IMG/VR virus record: IMGVR_UViG_3300010430_000498
Location: 1 to 22,256 of that record
DNA length: 22,256 nt
Source: a virus
Direction: 5' to 3' (one strand)
Of this stretch, positions 1 to 6,260 are shown in pieces (the stretch's first letter is position 1; each line of letters starts with the position of its first letter). Position numbers and translations under genes: made by a program. Under the pieces are notes generated by a model. That model was not told the origin of the DNA. It saw only the letters and a program-made list of their open reading frames with translations, and did not search any database.

Positions 1-1204
1 CCCGAAAGAGCCCCTGCTGATTACCGAAGGCGAGATTGATGCGCTTTCCGCGATTGAGGCGGGGCACCTTCGCACCATCTCCGTTCCTGACGGAGCGCCT
101 AACGAAGAGCTTGGCGGCGATTACACCGGGGCGAAGTATTCCTACCTCGAAGATGTTATGAACAACCTGCGCGAGGAGCCCAAGATCATCATTGCGACTG
201 ATGGTGATGCTCCTGGGCGCAATCTTTTGAACGACCTCGCGGCGCTCATCGGCATTGCACGCTGCTGGTATGTTTCCTACCCCGAGGGCTGCAAGGACCT
301 GAACGATGTTCTGCGCGAGCAAGGCCCCGACGCTGTGAGGCAACTCATTGGCGCGGCTCAGCCTGTGCAGATGGACGGGTTTTATTCGCTCTACGAGCTG
401 CCACCGCCCCGGCCCACAACGTCCTACACGCTCGGCATCCGCCAACTGGACGAGCAGTTCCGCGTTGTCTCCGGCGATGTGATTGTGGTGACCGGCATTC
501 CCGGCTCCGGCAAGACCACGGCCATGCGCAACATCGCAACGTGGCTCGCCACCAAGCACGGGATCAGGCCCTGCATCTGCACTTTCGAGAACAACCCAAG
601 TACCGATTTCATGTACTCGATGGTTTCTGCAATGACCCAGAAGCCGTGGAAGATGCTGCCTGAAGATCGGCGCAAGAAAGCGCGCGATTGGGTGAACGAT
701 AACTTCATTTTCCTGATGCCTAACCTCGACGACGATGTGACGCTGGATTGGGTGTTGGAGCGCGCGGCGGCCGCAATTCTTCGCCGGGGCTGCGGCGCGT
801 TGTTCATCGACCCATGGAACCAGATCGAGCACACACGCGATCACGGCGAAAGCGAAACCGATTACACACGCTGGGCACTCAAGCGCCTGAAGCGATTTGC
901 CGTGGCCTACGGCGTGCCGGTGTTTGTGCTGGCACACCCCGCCAAGATGATGCGCGACCGGGACGGCTCCATCCCGTGCCCCACGCTCTACGATATCTCG
1001 GGCTCGGCGCACTGGATCAACCGCCCCGACCTCGGAATTGTTACGCACCGGGGCGGGGATGGCTGGTTCTGGCGCGTGGCCAAGGCCCGCATTCAAAACC
1101 CTGACAGCCCAGCATGGAACGGCAAACCCGGCGACGTGACCATGTATCTCGATGAGTATGAGGCGGCTCACTACCGCCATGTGGAGGCAGAAATCTATGA
1201 CTGA
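1..1204 (+). CDS. Primase-helicase, Toprim plus RecA-fold helicase (5' truncated by window)
   Basis: Replicative primase-helicase of the T7 gp4/Twinkle type: it would unwind the phage fork with NTP hydrolysis and, if the missing N-terminus has a primase active site, lay primers. The frame is open from base 2, giving 400 visible residues with no start, so the gene begins outside the window. The visible part opens with Toprim motifs: EGEIDALS near residues 9-16 and ATDGDAPG (the DxD motif) near 65-72. A RecA-like ATPase follows, with Walker A GIPGSGKT at about residues 165-172 (bases 494-517), a Walker B-like stretch ALFIDPWN, and a later VLAHP motif typical of this helicase fold. The stop overlaps the next start. 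It heads the visible replication unit. The family is clear, but whether the zinc-binding primase part is present cannot be seen. Confidence 0.9.
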   Translation, partial: PKEPLLITEGEIDALSAIEAGHLRTISVPDGAPNEELGGDYTGAKYSYLEDVMNNLREEPKIIIATDGDAPGRNLLNDLAALIGIARCWYVSYPEGCKDLNDVLREQGPDAVRQLIGAAQPVQMDGFYSLYELPPPRPTTSYTLGIRQLDEQFRVVSGDVIVVTGIPGSGKTTAMRNIATWLATKHGIRPCICTFENNPSTDFMYSMVSAMTQKPWKMLPEDRRKKARDWVNDNFIFLMPNLDDDVTLDWVLERAAAAILRRGCGALFIDPWNQIEHTRDHGESETDYTRWALKRLKRFAVAYGVPVFVLAHPAKMMRDRDGSIPCPTLYDISGSAHWINRPDLGIVTHRGGDGWFWRVAKARIQNPDSPAWNGKPGDVTMYLDEYEAAHYRHVEAEIYD

Positions 1205-1952
1205 TCTTTCAACGGACGCCCAGCGCGCATTGCTCGCGCTCTACCGCGAGACAGAGTGGACATGGGTGGAGGAAGACGCCCCGGAGAAGGGCAGGGCGGC
1301 TGTGCTGCTCCACCCCGCAGGAAAGGCCGCCAGACGCCTCTGGGCGGGCTCCATGCGCACCATCAACGACCTGTGGACCCGCGACTACCTCAGCCACCGG
1401 CAGGGGCAGGTGGGGCTCTCAGAGGTGGGTGTGATGGCCGCTCGTCGCCTACGCACCAAATCATCCCAGCCCTTTGGCGCCCAACATCGCACCGAGGCCA
1501 TGAGAGTACTGGTGCGGCCCGACCAGGACGAGGGCGACACGGCGGTCAAACAGGCCATGACGGTGAACATTGGCGGGAGCGCCCCCGGCTGGCTGCTCGC
1601 GCGCGGTCACATCAGCCAAGAGGAATATGAGGCAGGAGAGCGGTTCAGAGAAGATTTCGACCTCGCCGGGATGCAGCCCAAACTCTCTGCTGGTGTTGCG
1701 CTGATCCCATTGGGCGGTGCCAAGCGCACGGGCGGCAATATGCCCATCAAACGCATGGACGCCTACAACCGCTGGAAGAAGGCAAGCGAGGCTCTGGGCG
1801 CTGAACTGGCCGACATCGCCATTGATGCGTGCTGCCTGTGCAAGGGCGTGGAACGCATTGAGCGGGAGCGGTCCTTCAAGGCGCGATCTGTGCGCCCCAA
1901 ACTTGAGGCCGCCCTTACCCGGCTCGCCAAACACTACCGGGGAGAATTGTAA
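1197..1952 (+). CDS. DUF6456 domain protein
   Basis: A 251-residue protein with no known reaction. The C-terminal half (about residues 125-248) matches my memory of DUF6456, found mainly in alphaproteobacterial chromosomes and their phages: a SAPGWLLARG opening, then EYEAGERFREDF at about 143-154, and a cysteine-rich helix ending in a KGVERIERE stretch near 216-224. The N-terminal 120 residues look like a divergent helical domain (DAQRALLALYRE at 7-18) that may bind DNA. I chose the ATG at 1197 because it overlaps the primase-helicase stop by 8 bases. A longer reading from 1152 would begin deep inside the upstream gene. Its place between helicase and nucleotide-metabolism genes suggests a role in replication or its regulation, which is inference only. 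Confidence 0.75.
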   Translation: MTDLSTDAQRALLALYRETEWTWVEEDAPEKGRAAVLLHPAGKAARRLWAGSMRTINDLWTRDYLSHRQGQVGLSEVGVMAARRLRTKSSQPFGAQHRTEAMRVLVRPDQDEGDTAVKQAMTVNIGGSAPGWLLARGHISQEEYEAGERFREDFDLAGMQPKLSAGVALIPLGGAKRTGGNMPIKRMDAYNRWKKASEALGAELADIAIDACCLCKGVERIERERSFKARSVRPKLEAALTRLAKHYRGEL

Positions 1953-2329
1953 TGCGCGGTGCAACGATGGACCCCACCGGACGGATCACACCCCTGCCTG
2001 ACGGCCACGGCCCCCTCAAGAAGTACGACGGTGGCAAGGCGGACCTTGCAATCCTTCCCGGCCCCTCACTGGAGGCGACAGCCGAGGTGCTGATGTTCGG
2101 AGAGGAGAAATACTCGCGGCATAACTGGCGTGCTCCTGATTTTGATTTTGACAGATATGTTGCGGCCGCCTTGCGCCACATTTTCGCGTGGAACGAGGGC
2201 GAAGACACAGATCCCGAAACCGGCTTGAGCCACCTTGCCCACGCAAGCGGCTGCCTGATGTTCCTACTCTGGCATGAGCGGCGGGGCACCGGCGCATCCA
2301 AACGCTATGTCCCGAAGGAGAAGCTGTGA
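1952..2329 (+). CDS. dATP/dGTP diphosphohydrolase N-terminal domain protein (MazG-like, DUF5664)
   Basis: A 125-residue all-helical protein of the DUF5664 group, which is related to MazG nucleotide pyrophosphohydrolases. Members are thought to hydrolyse dNTPs to dNMP plus pyrophosphate. Recognisable features are KYDGGKADLAILP at about residues 24-36, the FGEEKYSRHNWR helix near 49-60, RYVAAALRHIFAW near 68-80, and DPETGLSHLAHA near 87-98, with acidic and histidine residues placed to bind metal. The start overlaps the previous stop (TAATG). A second ATG five codons in is possible. It is followed by another nucleotide-type gene two genes on, so the pair may tune the dNTP pool during phage replication. 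Substrate preference cannot be read from sequence. Confidence 0.8.
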   Translation: MRGATMDPTGRITPLPDGHGPLKKYDGGKADLAILPGPSLEATAEVLMFGEEKYSRHNWRAPDFDFDRYVAAALRHIFAWNEGEDTDPETGLSHLAHASGCLMFLLWHERRGTGASKRYVPKEKL

Positions 2330-2529
2330 TGAACGCTATTGTCGGATTTGTTGCGCTGGTTTGCGCTGGCGGGGAACCGGATTGCTTTGTGCATGAGGCG
2401 GTGTACGACACTCATTATGATTGCGAGGTGGTGATGAACGACGCGGTGCGCCGCATGGTGATTGCTGGAACGCAAGTCACGCTCGCTGAATGCGTCCCGC
2501 TGGTTGGGCGACCGGAACAGGAGTCGTGA
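2329..2529 (+). CDS. Small cysteine-containing protein, possibly exported
   Basis: A 66-residue protein I do not recognise. The first 14 residues are hydrophobic (NAIVGFVALVCAG), but without a positively charged N-region, so this is a weak signal-peptide candidate. The rest is soluble and has cysteines at about 19, 32 and 55 that could pair in an oxidising compartment. The ATG at 2329 overlaps the previous stop (TGATG). A GTG one codon earlier is also possible. The gene is embedded in a run of coupled genes (its stop overlaps the next start in the same way), which supports it being real. Function unknown. Confidence 0.65.
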   Translation: MNAIVGFVALVCAGGEPDCFVHEAVYDTHYDCEVVMNDAVRRMVIAGTQVTLAECVPLVGRPEQES

Positions 2530-2888
2530 TGAAACGAGTTATCATTGAAAGCCCCTATGCGGGCGACATAGAGCGCAATACAGAATACGCGCGGCGGTGC
2601 ATCAAAGACAGCTTAGATCGTGGAGAAGCGCCCTTGGCCTCGCACCTCCTTTACCCCCAAGTTCTCGATGAGAACGACCCAGCGCAGCGCAAGCAGGGGA
2701 TTGACGCGGGGCTTGTCTGGTCCCGGCAAGCTGACCTTGCAGCTTTCTATTGTGATTATGGCCGCTCCCCTGGGATGGATTTCGCGTGGGATCGTTACTT
2801 TGACCTAAATTTGAAGTTTTCCAACACCCACGATCCCGCCTTCCAGTTTGAAGAGAGATTTATCGGCAAGAATGTGGGTGACGAGTGA
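2529..2888 (+). CDS. Nucleoside 2-deoxyribosyltransferase-like protein (DUF7768/DUF4406 type)
   Basis: A 119-residue protein that resembles the small Rossmann-like family related to nucleoside 2-deoxyribosyltransferases, which cleave or exchange the base of deoxynucleosides. Seen directly: an IIESPYAGDIERN opening at about residues 5-17, a conserved SHLLYPQVL stretch near 39-47, then DAGLVWSRQAD and the YGRSPGMDFAW turn, corresponding to the family's GxSxGM region. The start at 2529 overlaps the previous stop (TGATG); a longer reading from 2490 would overlap the upstream gene by 40 bases. Together with the DUF5664 gene it suggests phage control of deoxynucleotides. Many phage members of this fold have no demonstrated activity. 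Confidence 0.7.
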   Translation: MKRVIIESPYAGDIERNTEYARRCIKDSLDRGEAPLASHLLYPQVLDENDPAQRKQGIDAGLVWSRQADLAAFYCDYGRSPGMDFAWDRYFDLNLKFSNTHDPAFQFEERFIGKNVGDE

Positions 2889-3451
2889 TGGATTGTTACC
2901 AGAACATCATTCAGTCCGGCGCGCCCACTGTAATGGGCATTGACCCAAGCCTTACCAGCACTGGCATTGCGGTAATCTCAGGTGGCTCGCTCTATGTGCA
3001 GAACATCACAACAAAGGCCAAGGGCATGGGGCGGCTGGCGTTCCTGCGCGATACCATCATGGACCGCGTGGAAATCACCAAGCCCGACATCATCATGCTT
3101 GAAGGTTATTCCTTCGCCTCGCGTGGTCGCGGGACGTTCAGCTTAGGTGAACTCGGTGGTGTGCTGCGCCTTGCGCTCTATGAGGCCGACCAGCCCGTCC
3201 ATGTGCTTTCTCCGAACTCGCTCAAGCTGTTCGTGACCGGCAAGGGCAACGCCAACAAGACAGCGGTGTCATTGGCGCTGATGAAGCGGTGGAAGGTGGA
3301 ACTGGATCAGGAGGACCAGGCAGATGCCACCGGCCTTGCGCTGGCTGCTGCCTATCACCTGATGCCAGCGTTAGAGCCAACTGTCCCTGAAGCGCAACTC
3401 AAGGCTCTTGAGAAGAGTGAGGTTCTTGGGGCGGTGGAGTCACCAAAGTAA
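2888..3451 (+). CDS. RuvC-like Holliday junction resolvase
   Basis: A 187-residue RNase H-fold nuclease of the RuvC type, expected to cut four-way junctions and other branched DNA made during phage replication so that it can be packaged. The acidic active site is visible: Asp19 in GIDPSLTSTG, Glu72 in IIMLEGYSF, and Asp143/Asp146 in QEDQADATG. The GRGTFSLGELGGVLR helix and the VLSPNSLKLFVTGKGNANK region also fit RuvC. The start at 2888 overlaps the previous stop (TGATG). It is the last gene of the rightward replication unit. Its final 53 bases overlap the end of a minus-strand gene, so the two units converge tail to tail. Length is normal for RuvC (about 170-190 residues). Confidence 0.88.
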   Translation: MDCYQNIIQSGAPTVMGIDPSLTSTGIAVISGGSLYVQNITTKAKGMGRLAFLRDTIMDRVEITKPDIIMLEGYSFASRGRGTFSLGELGGVLRLALYEADQPVHVLSPNSLKLFVTGKGNANKTAVSLALMKRWKVELDQEDQADATGLALAAAYHLMPALEPTVPEAQLKALEKSEVLGAVESPK

Positions 3452-3923
3452 AGGGGTCTTCCTCACCATCATCTGTGATGGGGTAGGGGGTATCACCGTG
3501 CAGGTAGATGTCACGCACCACGCGCCGCGCCCACTCATGGATCATACCATCGCTATCATGGAGCGATGTGCCGGTGCCTCTGGTGTCTGTGCCACCTCGG
3601 CAAGCAAATGAGAGAGTGGCGAAAGATACGCCCATGCCATTTGCAACTTCGTGCATGGAGAGCCCCAGCCCTTCAATGTAGTGCCTCAAGTCCGTGCGGT
3701 GGATCTCGATTGGAGGCTCCATGAATGCAATCCAGTCACGGATGCACCGTTCAATCCTCACCGCAATGTGACCATCGGCTTCTTCACGCTGACGCGCCCG
3801 CACACAGGCCATGCGAATGGTGTTGGGTGGGAACCCGACCGCCCGGTAAAAGGCGTCCTTTTGAGGCTGGCCCTTACGGTTCAGGTGCCTTTTTTTGAAT
3901 GATTGGTACTGGTCTGGTGTCAT
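3399..3923 (-). CDS. Helix-turn-helix DNA-binding protein (putative regulator)
   Basis: A 174-residue protein, last gene of the leftward unit. Around residues 93-115 the stretch GLSMHEVANGMGVSFATLSF looks like an XRE-type helix-turn-helix, and an earlier segment (DAFYRAVGFPPNTIRMACVRAR) could be a second one, so a two-HTH regulator is possible. The tail is acidic and proline-rich. An ATG at 4022 in the same frame, with GGAAAAG upstream, would give 207 residues. I prefer 3923 because the element shared by all block leaders of this operon (3979-3987) would otherwise be coding, and because the 3923 ATG overlaps the stop of a short leader ORF. The 3' end overlaps the resolvase gene by 53 bases. 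Targets unknown; repression of its own operon is a guess. Confidence 0.65.
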   Translation of the reverse strand: MTPDQYQSFKKRHLNRKGQPQKDAFYRAVGFPPNTIRMACVRARQREEADGHIAVRIERCIRDWIAFMEPPIEIHRTDLRHYIEGLGLSMHEVANGMGVSFATLSFACRGGTDTRGTGTSLHDSDGMIHEWARRVVRDIYLHGDTPYPITDDGEEDPFTLVTPPPQEPHSSQEP

Positions 3924-3952
3924 TGTGCTTGGCAATCTCCGCTGCACTGCAT
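3920..3952 (-). CDS. Possible 10-residue leader peptide
   Basis: A short ORF encoding MQCSGDCQAQ sits directly before the helix-turn-helix gene. It has the best Shine-Dalgarno sequence in this leader, GGAGG six bases before its ATG (minus strand, 3963-3959). Its stop TGA overlaps the ATG at 3923 (ATGA), as in translational coupling. The alternative is that the GGAGG serves an in-frame GTG at about 3947 of the longer protein, or that the ORF is chance. Small size makes this uncertain. Confidence 0.3.
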   Translation of the reverse strand: MQCSGDCQAQ

Positions 3953-4096
3953 ATATTACCTCCGTCCTCTTCAATGAAGGTCGAAGCTCTGCGATTTGGA
4001 CCCGGCCCCGGACTTGCTTCATTGCTTTTCCGGGGCCATTTCTTTGCCTAATCCGCTGTTTTCACTTGAGAAAACCCGCTGGATATGCTTTGTTTC
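3924..4096 (-). promoter_or_regulatory. 173-nt structured leader of the helix-turn-helix gene
   Basis: Read on the minus strand, this gap holds two perfect inverted repeats. One has 6-bp arms GTTTTC/GAAAAC (4058-4075, 6-nt loop). The other has 8-bp arms GGCCCCGG/CCGGGGCC (4004-4037, 18-nt loop). Next come the shared element GCTTCGACC (3987-3979) and the GGAGG of the short leader ORF. The loop of the second repeat contains the alternative ATG at 4022. Neither hairpin is followed by a T-run on the minus strand, so they are not ordinary terminators. The order hairpin, element, ribosome site recurs elsewhere in this operon. Confidence 0.5.
3979..3987 (-). repeat. Shared leader element, copy 1
   Basis: Exact GCTTCGACC on the minus strand, 56 bases before the preferred start of the helix-turn-helix gene at 3923. 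Its flanks match two other copies: CGCAGA before it as in copy 2, and TTCATT after it as in copy 5. Confidence 0.7.
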
Positions 4097-4426
4097 TCAG
4101 GCTCCGCGATGCTTCCGCTCGCGGGGTTTTTTCTTGCTCACACGAACGTAAGCGGCCCTTGGGAACGCTCCGGCAGCCCTGATTAGCGCAGGGTTCTGGT
4201 GCAACCGGCCAAGGCGCTTGCCATAAGGCCAGCCCGTTGGTGCTTCACGGACCACCCGTCCATGCCCACCGATTTCCTGGGCGGTGTCCACGATCTGGTA
4301 GAACCAGCTTTTGGCGCGCTCCCCGGCAAAATCTTGGTCTGCGATCTTGGCCGCCTCGATGGGGCAATCTGCATCACAGACGCCCCATGCAAAGCCTGTC
4401 TGGTCGAGGATGACATACCGGGTCAT
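4097..4426 (-). CDS. Hypothetical protein, 109 aa
   Basis: A protein I do not recognise. The N-terminus (TRYVILDQTGFAWGVCDADCPIEAA) looks like a small beta-alpha fold; the C-terminus is strongly basic (SKKKPRERKHRGA), which could bind nucleic acid. The ATG overlaps the stop of the preceding minus-strand gene (ATGA at 4426-4423), with GAGGGG just upstream as ribosome site. It is the last of a four-gene coupled block. Its last codons double as a terminator for the opposite strand, which constrains this tail and could explain part of its basic composition. Confidence 0.65.
   Translation of the reverse strand: MTRYVILDQTGFAWGVCDADCPIEAAKIADQDFAGERAKSWFYQIVDTAQEIGGHGRVVREAPTGWPYGKRLGRLHQNPALIRAAGAFPRAAYVRVSKKKPRERKHRGA
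4102..4132 (+). terminator. Rho-independent terminator for the rightward replication unit
   Basis: On the plus strand an 8-bp stem CTCCGCGA/TCGCGGGG (one G-U pair), with a 9-nt loop, is followed by six T residues (4127-4132). It is directional: the minus strand has A residues there. It lies inside the 3' end of an oppositely directed gene (4097-4426), whose codons for the final KKKPRERKHRGA segment form it. It is the first good stop downstream of the resolvase gene, so rightward transcripts would run about 650 bases antisense to the helix-turn-helix gene and its leader. Confidence 0.7.
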
Positions 4427-4656
4427 TCGGCCCCCTCAATCTCATAGTTCGAGAGGTCGCTACTCCAGTCCTCAGCGGCAAGTGTTATTGATTGAACCTT
4501 TGCCTCATAAAGGGCGCTGTTCAATCCCACCCGCGCGGCGTCTGGCACATCAATCAAGTCAGCAATGGCTTGCATCGCGGCTTGAAAGGCTGAATCGTCT
4601 TCGGCTTCCATTTCTACGTTCAGCCAAAGTTTTACGTCCACAGTGTATTTGCTCAT
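4423..4656 (-). CDS. Hypothetical acidic protein, 77 aa
   Basis: A small acidic protein, not recognised. It begins with a beta-strand-like stretch (KYTVDVKLWLNVEMEAED) followed by a helix (DDSAFQAAMQAIADLIDV) and a second strand region (YEAKVQSITLAAEDW). This is a plausible alpha/beta single domain. A GGAGG ten bases before the ATG serves it, and both ends overlap neighbours by ATGA (4656-4653 and 4426-4423), so it belongs to a coupled block with genes on either side. No motif suggests a function. Confidence 0.65.
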   Translation of the reverse strand: MSKYTVDVKLWLNVEMEAEDDSAFQAAMQAIADLIDVPDAARVGLNSALYEAKVQSITLAAEDWSSDLSNYEIEGAE

Positions 4657-4922
4657 GGGGCAAATGCCTCCGTTGCGATTTCGATGTTGGCCTCAAGCAT
4701 TTCTTCGCTGTAGTGGGTGAGCCCGCAGCGATAGACCGTGGCTGCGCCATCAACCCCGCATTTGGCGGTTGTGGCGTGAAGCAGATCGGCAATCATATCG
4801 CCCACCAGCTCTATCCAGTTTTCATCGGTGACAAGATCGCCGTTGTAGTTCTCAGAGTAAGACTTAACGGCGAGGCTGACGCGCTCAGCGCGGTCGCTGT
4901 TGGGTGGTTCGGAATAGCTCAT
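4653..4922 (-). CDS. Hypothetical protein, 89 aa
   Basis: A mostly helical protein that I do not recognise. Its central region reads TDENWIELVGDMIADLLHAT, followed by YRCGLTHYSEEMLEANIEIATE. Small phage proteins with this kind of helix pair are common in accessory regions, but none that I can name has a known role. The start lies three bases after the end of the upstream gene and its stop overlaps the next start (ATGA), so it is translated as part of the block headed by the gene at 5150. Confidence 0.65.
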   Translation of the reverse strand: MSYSEPPNSDRAERVSLAVKSYSENYNGDLVTDENWIELVGDMIADLLHATTAKCGVDGAATVYRCGLTHYSEEMLEANIEIATEAFAP

Positions 4923-4925
4923 TGC

Positions 4926-5150
4926 TCACTCCGCTGCTGCGCGCGTTGCCGCGCACGCTGAAATGGTCGCGTCCTGTGCCAGGTCATATTGCTGGCAGAA
5001 CGGGGCGAAGGCTGAAATCTCAAGAACCACGCCCTTGTTGTCGGTCAGCACAATATCAAGCGTGTAGAAGTCTCGCCCCCCATCGGTGCTCAGCTTGCGC
5101 TGCTGCACGCGCACTTCATTGATTCCGTGCAGGTTCATTGTATTCGACAT
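4926..5150 (-). CDS. Hypothetical protein, 74 aa, head of a four-gene block
   Basis: A small protein beginning MSNTMNLHGINEVRV, with likely beta strands (RDFYTLDIVLTDNKG, VVLEISAFAPF) and an alanine-rich end. Not recognised. I chose the ATG at 5150 rather than one at 5204 because AGGAG lies just upstream of 5150 and because the shared leader element GCTTCGACC (5176-5168) would otherwise be coding. It is followed by three coupled genes down to 4097. Confidence 0.6.
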   Translation of the reverse strand: MSNTMNLHGINEVRVQQRKLSTDGGRDFYTLDIVLTDNKGVVLEISAFAPFCQQYDLAQDATISACAATRAAAE

Positions 5151-5233
5151 TGGTACTCTCCTTTGTTGGTCGAAGCTCTGCGGTAACCGCATTGAGGGGC
5201 ACACCAGTTACGATGTGCCCGACGATGGGGTTT
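5151..5233 (-). promoter_or_regulatory. Structured gap leader with shared element
   Basis: This 83-base gap contains a perfect 7-bp inverted repeat GGGCACA/TGTGCCC (5197-5220, 10-nt loop), then the palindrome GCGGTTACCGC (5180-5190), then the shared element, then AGGAG and the ATG at 5150. No T-run follows the hairpin on the minus strand. On the plus strand a T5 run lies ten bases beyond the hairpin, too far for a canonical terminator. I read it as an intercistronic regulatory or processing site. Confidence 0.45.
5168..5176 (-). repeat. Shared leader element, copy 2
   Basis: Exact GCTTCGACC on the minus strand before the gene starting at 5150. With copy 1 it shares the 15-base string CGCAGAGCTTCGACC. 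A separate AGGAG ribosome site follows the element. Confidence 0.7.
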
Positions 5234-5548
5234 TTATTTCGCCTCGATGATGATTTCATCGTAGTGGAAGCTGTCGATGCCAGAGCGGCCCCCACATTCC
5301 CAGAAGTCTTCCACTTGCTCCTCTGTGGGCTCTTGGCCTTCCTCAAGGTCGCCCCACGCGGTCATCTGCTCACGGGCGAGGGACACGCGCCATGCCTCGC
5401 AGCCATCGGCGCTTGCGAAGGCTCGGGTGCCATCGCTGATGCCATCGTCACTGTCATGGACGGCAACCCACACTCTGGCGGGCTCGCGCGGTGTGATGGG
5501 CAATGTTTTTTCAATGGTGGCGGGGTTCTTTGTGCCGTTGTTGGACAT
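5234..5548 (-). CDS. Hypothetical acidic protein, 104 aa
   Basis: An acidic protein, not recognised. Its middle reads ARVWVAVHDSDDGISDG and DGCEAWRVSLAREQM, then an acidic helix (EEGQEPTEEQVEDFWE) and a final strand (DEIIIEAK). The repeated short strands and tryptophans suggest a compact phage accessory domain. A strong ribosome site, GAGGAGA, lies at the end of the upstream gene, eight bases before the ATG, and the two genes are only two bases apart. Last gene of the block headed at 6185. Confidence 0.6.
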   Translation of the reverse strand: MSNNGTKNPATIEKTLPITPREPARVWVAVHDSDDGISDGTRAFASADGCEAWRVSLAREQMTAWGDLEEGQEPTEEQVEDFWECGGRSGIDSFHYDEIIIEAK

Positions 5549-5550
5549 TT

Positions 5551-5817
5551 CTATATCTCCTCAATACCCGGTAGCTTGCCCGCCCTCTTGGCCGCAACGC
5601 GCAGGGCCTCCACTTGGTCCCAGCAAAAATCAAACTCATCTCGCACAATGATAAGCGCACAAAGGGAAAGCACTGGGTCGGACGCTCCAGCCCTTGAAAT
5701 CTGGGTCACAAAGTCTTTGGTCGCCACCTGCGAGCCCTTCACTGGGTCAGCGTGTGGGTAGGGGTTGTCCCCGTTCAGGTCAGCCATTTCAGCAATCTCT
5801 TGCAGCAGGTCGTTCAT
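5551..5817 (-). CDS. Hypothetical protein, 88 aa
   Basis: A small, mainly helical protein that I do not recognise, with an acidic N-terminus (MNDLLQEIAEMADLNGDN) and a C-terminal segment FDFCWDQVEALRVAAKRAG that could be an amphipathic helix. It overlaps the preceding gene by ATGA (5817-5814) and ends two bases before the next start, so it is the middle gene of a three-gene coupled block. No function can be proposed. Confidence 0.6.
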   Translation of the reverse strand: MNDLLQEIAEMADLNGDNPYPHADPVKGSQVATKDFVTQISRAGASDPVLSLCALIIVRDEFDFCWDQVEALRVAAKRAGKLPGIEEI

Positions 5818-6185
5818 TGCGCGGCCTCCTCGTACAAATCAGAGTGAGCGGTGCTGATGCTGATGCCCTCACCTGTCACCCTGAAAACCATTTCGGTGAA
5901 GGTCGGGTCGCCGCAAACATCTGCCAGCAGGTTGGCCTCAAATGTTTCACCAAAATCATCACCCCCGAACTGATCGCGGGCGGTTTCGTAGTAGTCCTCA
6001 TCCTTCTCTGGGTCGCAGCCAGGAAAATAGAAGATAAGGCTCTCAAAGGTATCATCGTCGCGGTTTCCGCCACACGCGCCCACATACGCGCCTTGGTCCT
6101 TGGCGAGGAAAAAATAGTTGTCATGTTTGGTGCAGAACTTGAACAGGTCTGCCACCTGATGGCGGCTCAGTTTAAGAGTTGGCAT
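5814..6185 (-). CDS. Possible DUF3085-like protein, 123 aa
   Basis: A protein beginning PTLKLSRHQVADLFKFC, with a central FFLAKDQGAYVGACGG stretch and an acidic, aromatic segment (FPGCDPEKDEDYYETARDQFGGDD). This order resembles DUF3085 proteins as I remember them, found on plasmids and phages next to antirestriction-type genes, but I cannot confirm it. I chose the ATG at 6185 because AAGGAGCTTCGACCA directly precedes it; a longer reading from 6239 would turn this ribosome site and the shared element into coding sequence. It heads a three-gene block. Confidence 0.6.
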   Translation of the reverse strand: MPTLKLSRHQVADLFKFCTKHDNYFFLAKDQGAYVGACGGNRDDDTFESLIFYFPGCDPEKDEDYYETARDQFGGDDFGETFEANLLADVCGDPTFTEMVFRVTGEGISISTAHSDLYEEAAQ

Positions 6186-6260
6186 TGGTCGAAGCTCCTT
6201 TTCAATGCTGTGCCTAATCGCACAGGATGGCGCACCCATCGGATGCGCTCACCTCTGCGG
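6186..6260 (-). promoter_or_regulatory. Gap leader with two hairpins and shared element
   Basis: Read on the minus strand, the 75-base gap contains GCGCA/TGCGC (6230-6248, 9-nt loop), then TGTGC/GCACA (6209-6224, 6-nt loop), then the ribosome site AAGGAG fused to the shared element GCTTCGACC (6195-6187) and the ATG at 6185. Neither hairpin has a T-run. The arms are short (5 bp each) but perfect, and their placement matches the other gap leaders in this operon. Confidence 0.4.
6187..6195 (-). repeat. Shared leader element, copy 3
   Basis: Exact GCTTCGACC placed between ribosome site and start codon of the gene at 6185. The 18-base string AAGGAGCTTCGACCAATG is identical to that of copy 4, so here the element is part of the ribosome-binding region itself. 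Confidence 0.7.

Noticed and set aside
3452-4182. Plus-strand open frames opposite the helix-turn-helix gene
   Set aside because: The minus-strand frame is longer, contains a helix-turn-helix and fits the operon; the plus-strand frames have no ribosome sites or recognisable products.
5214-5236. Plus-strand terminator at the 5197-5220 hairpin with nearby T5
   Set aside because: The T-run is ten bases beyond the stem and no plus-strand gene needs to end there.
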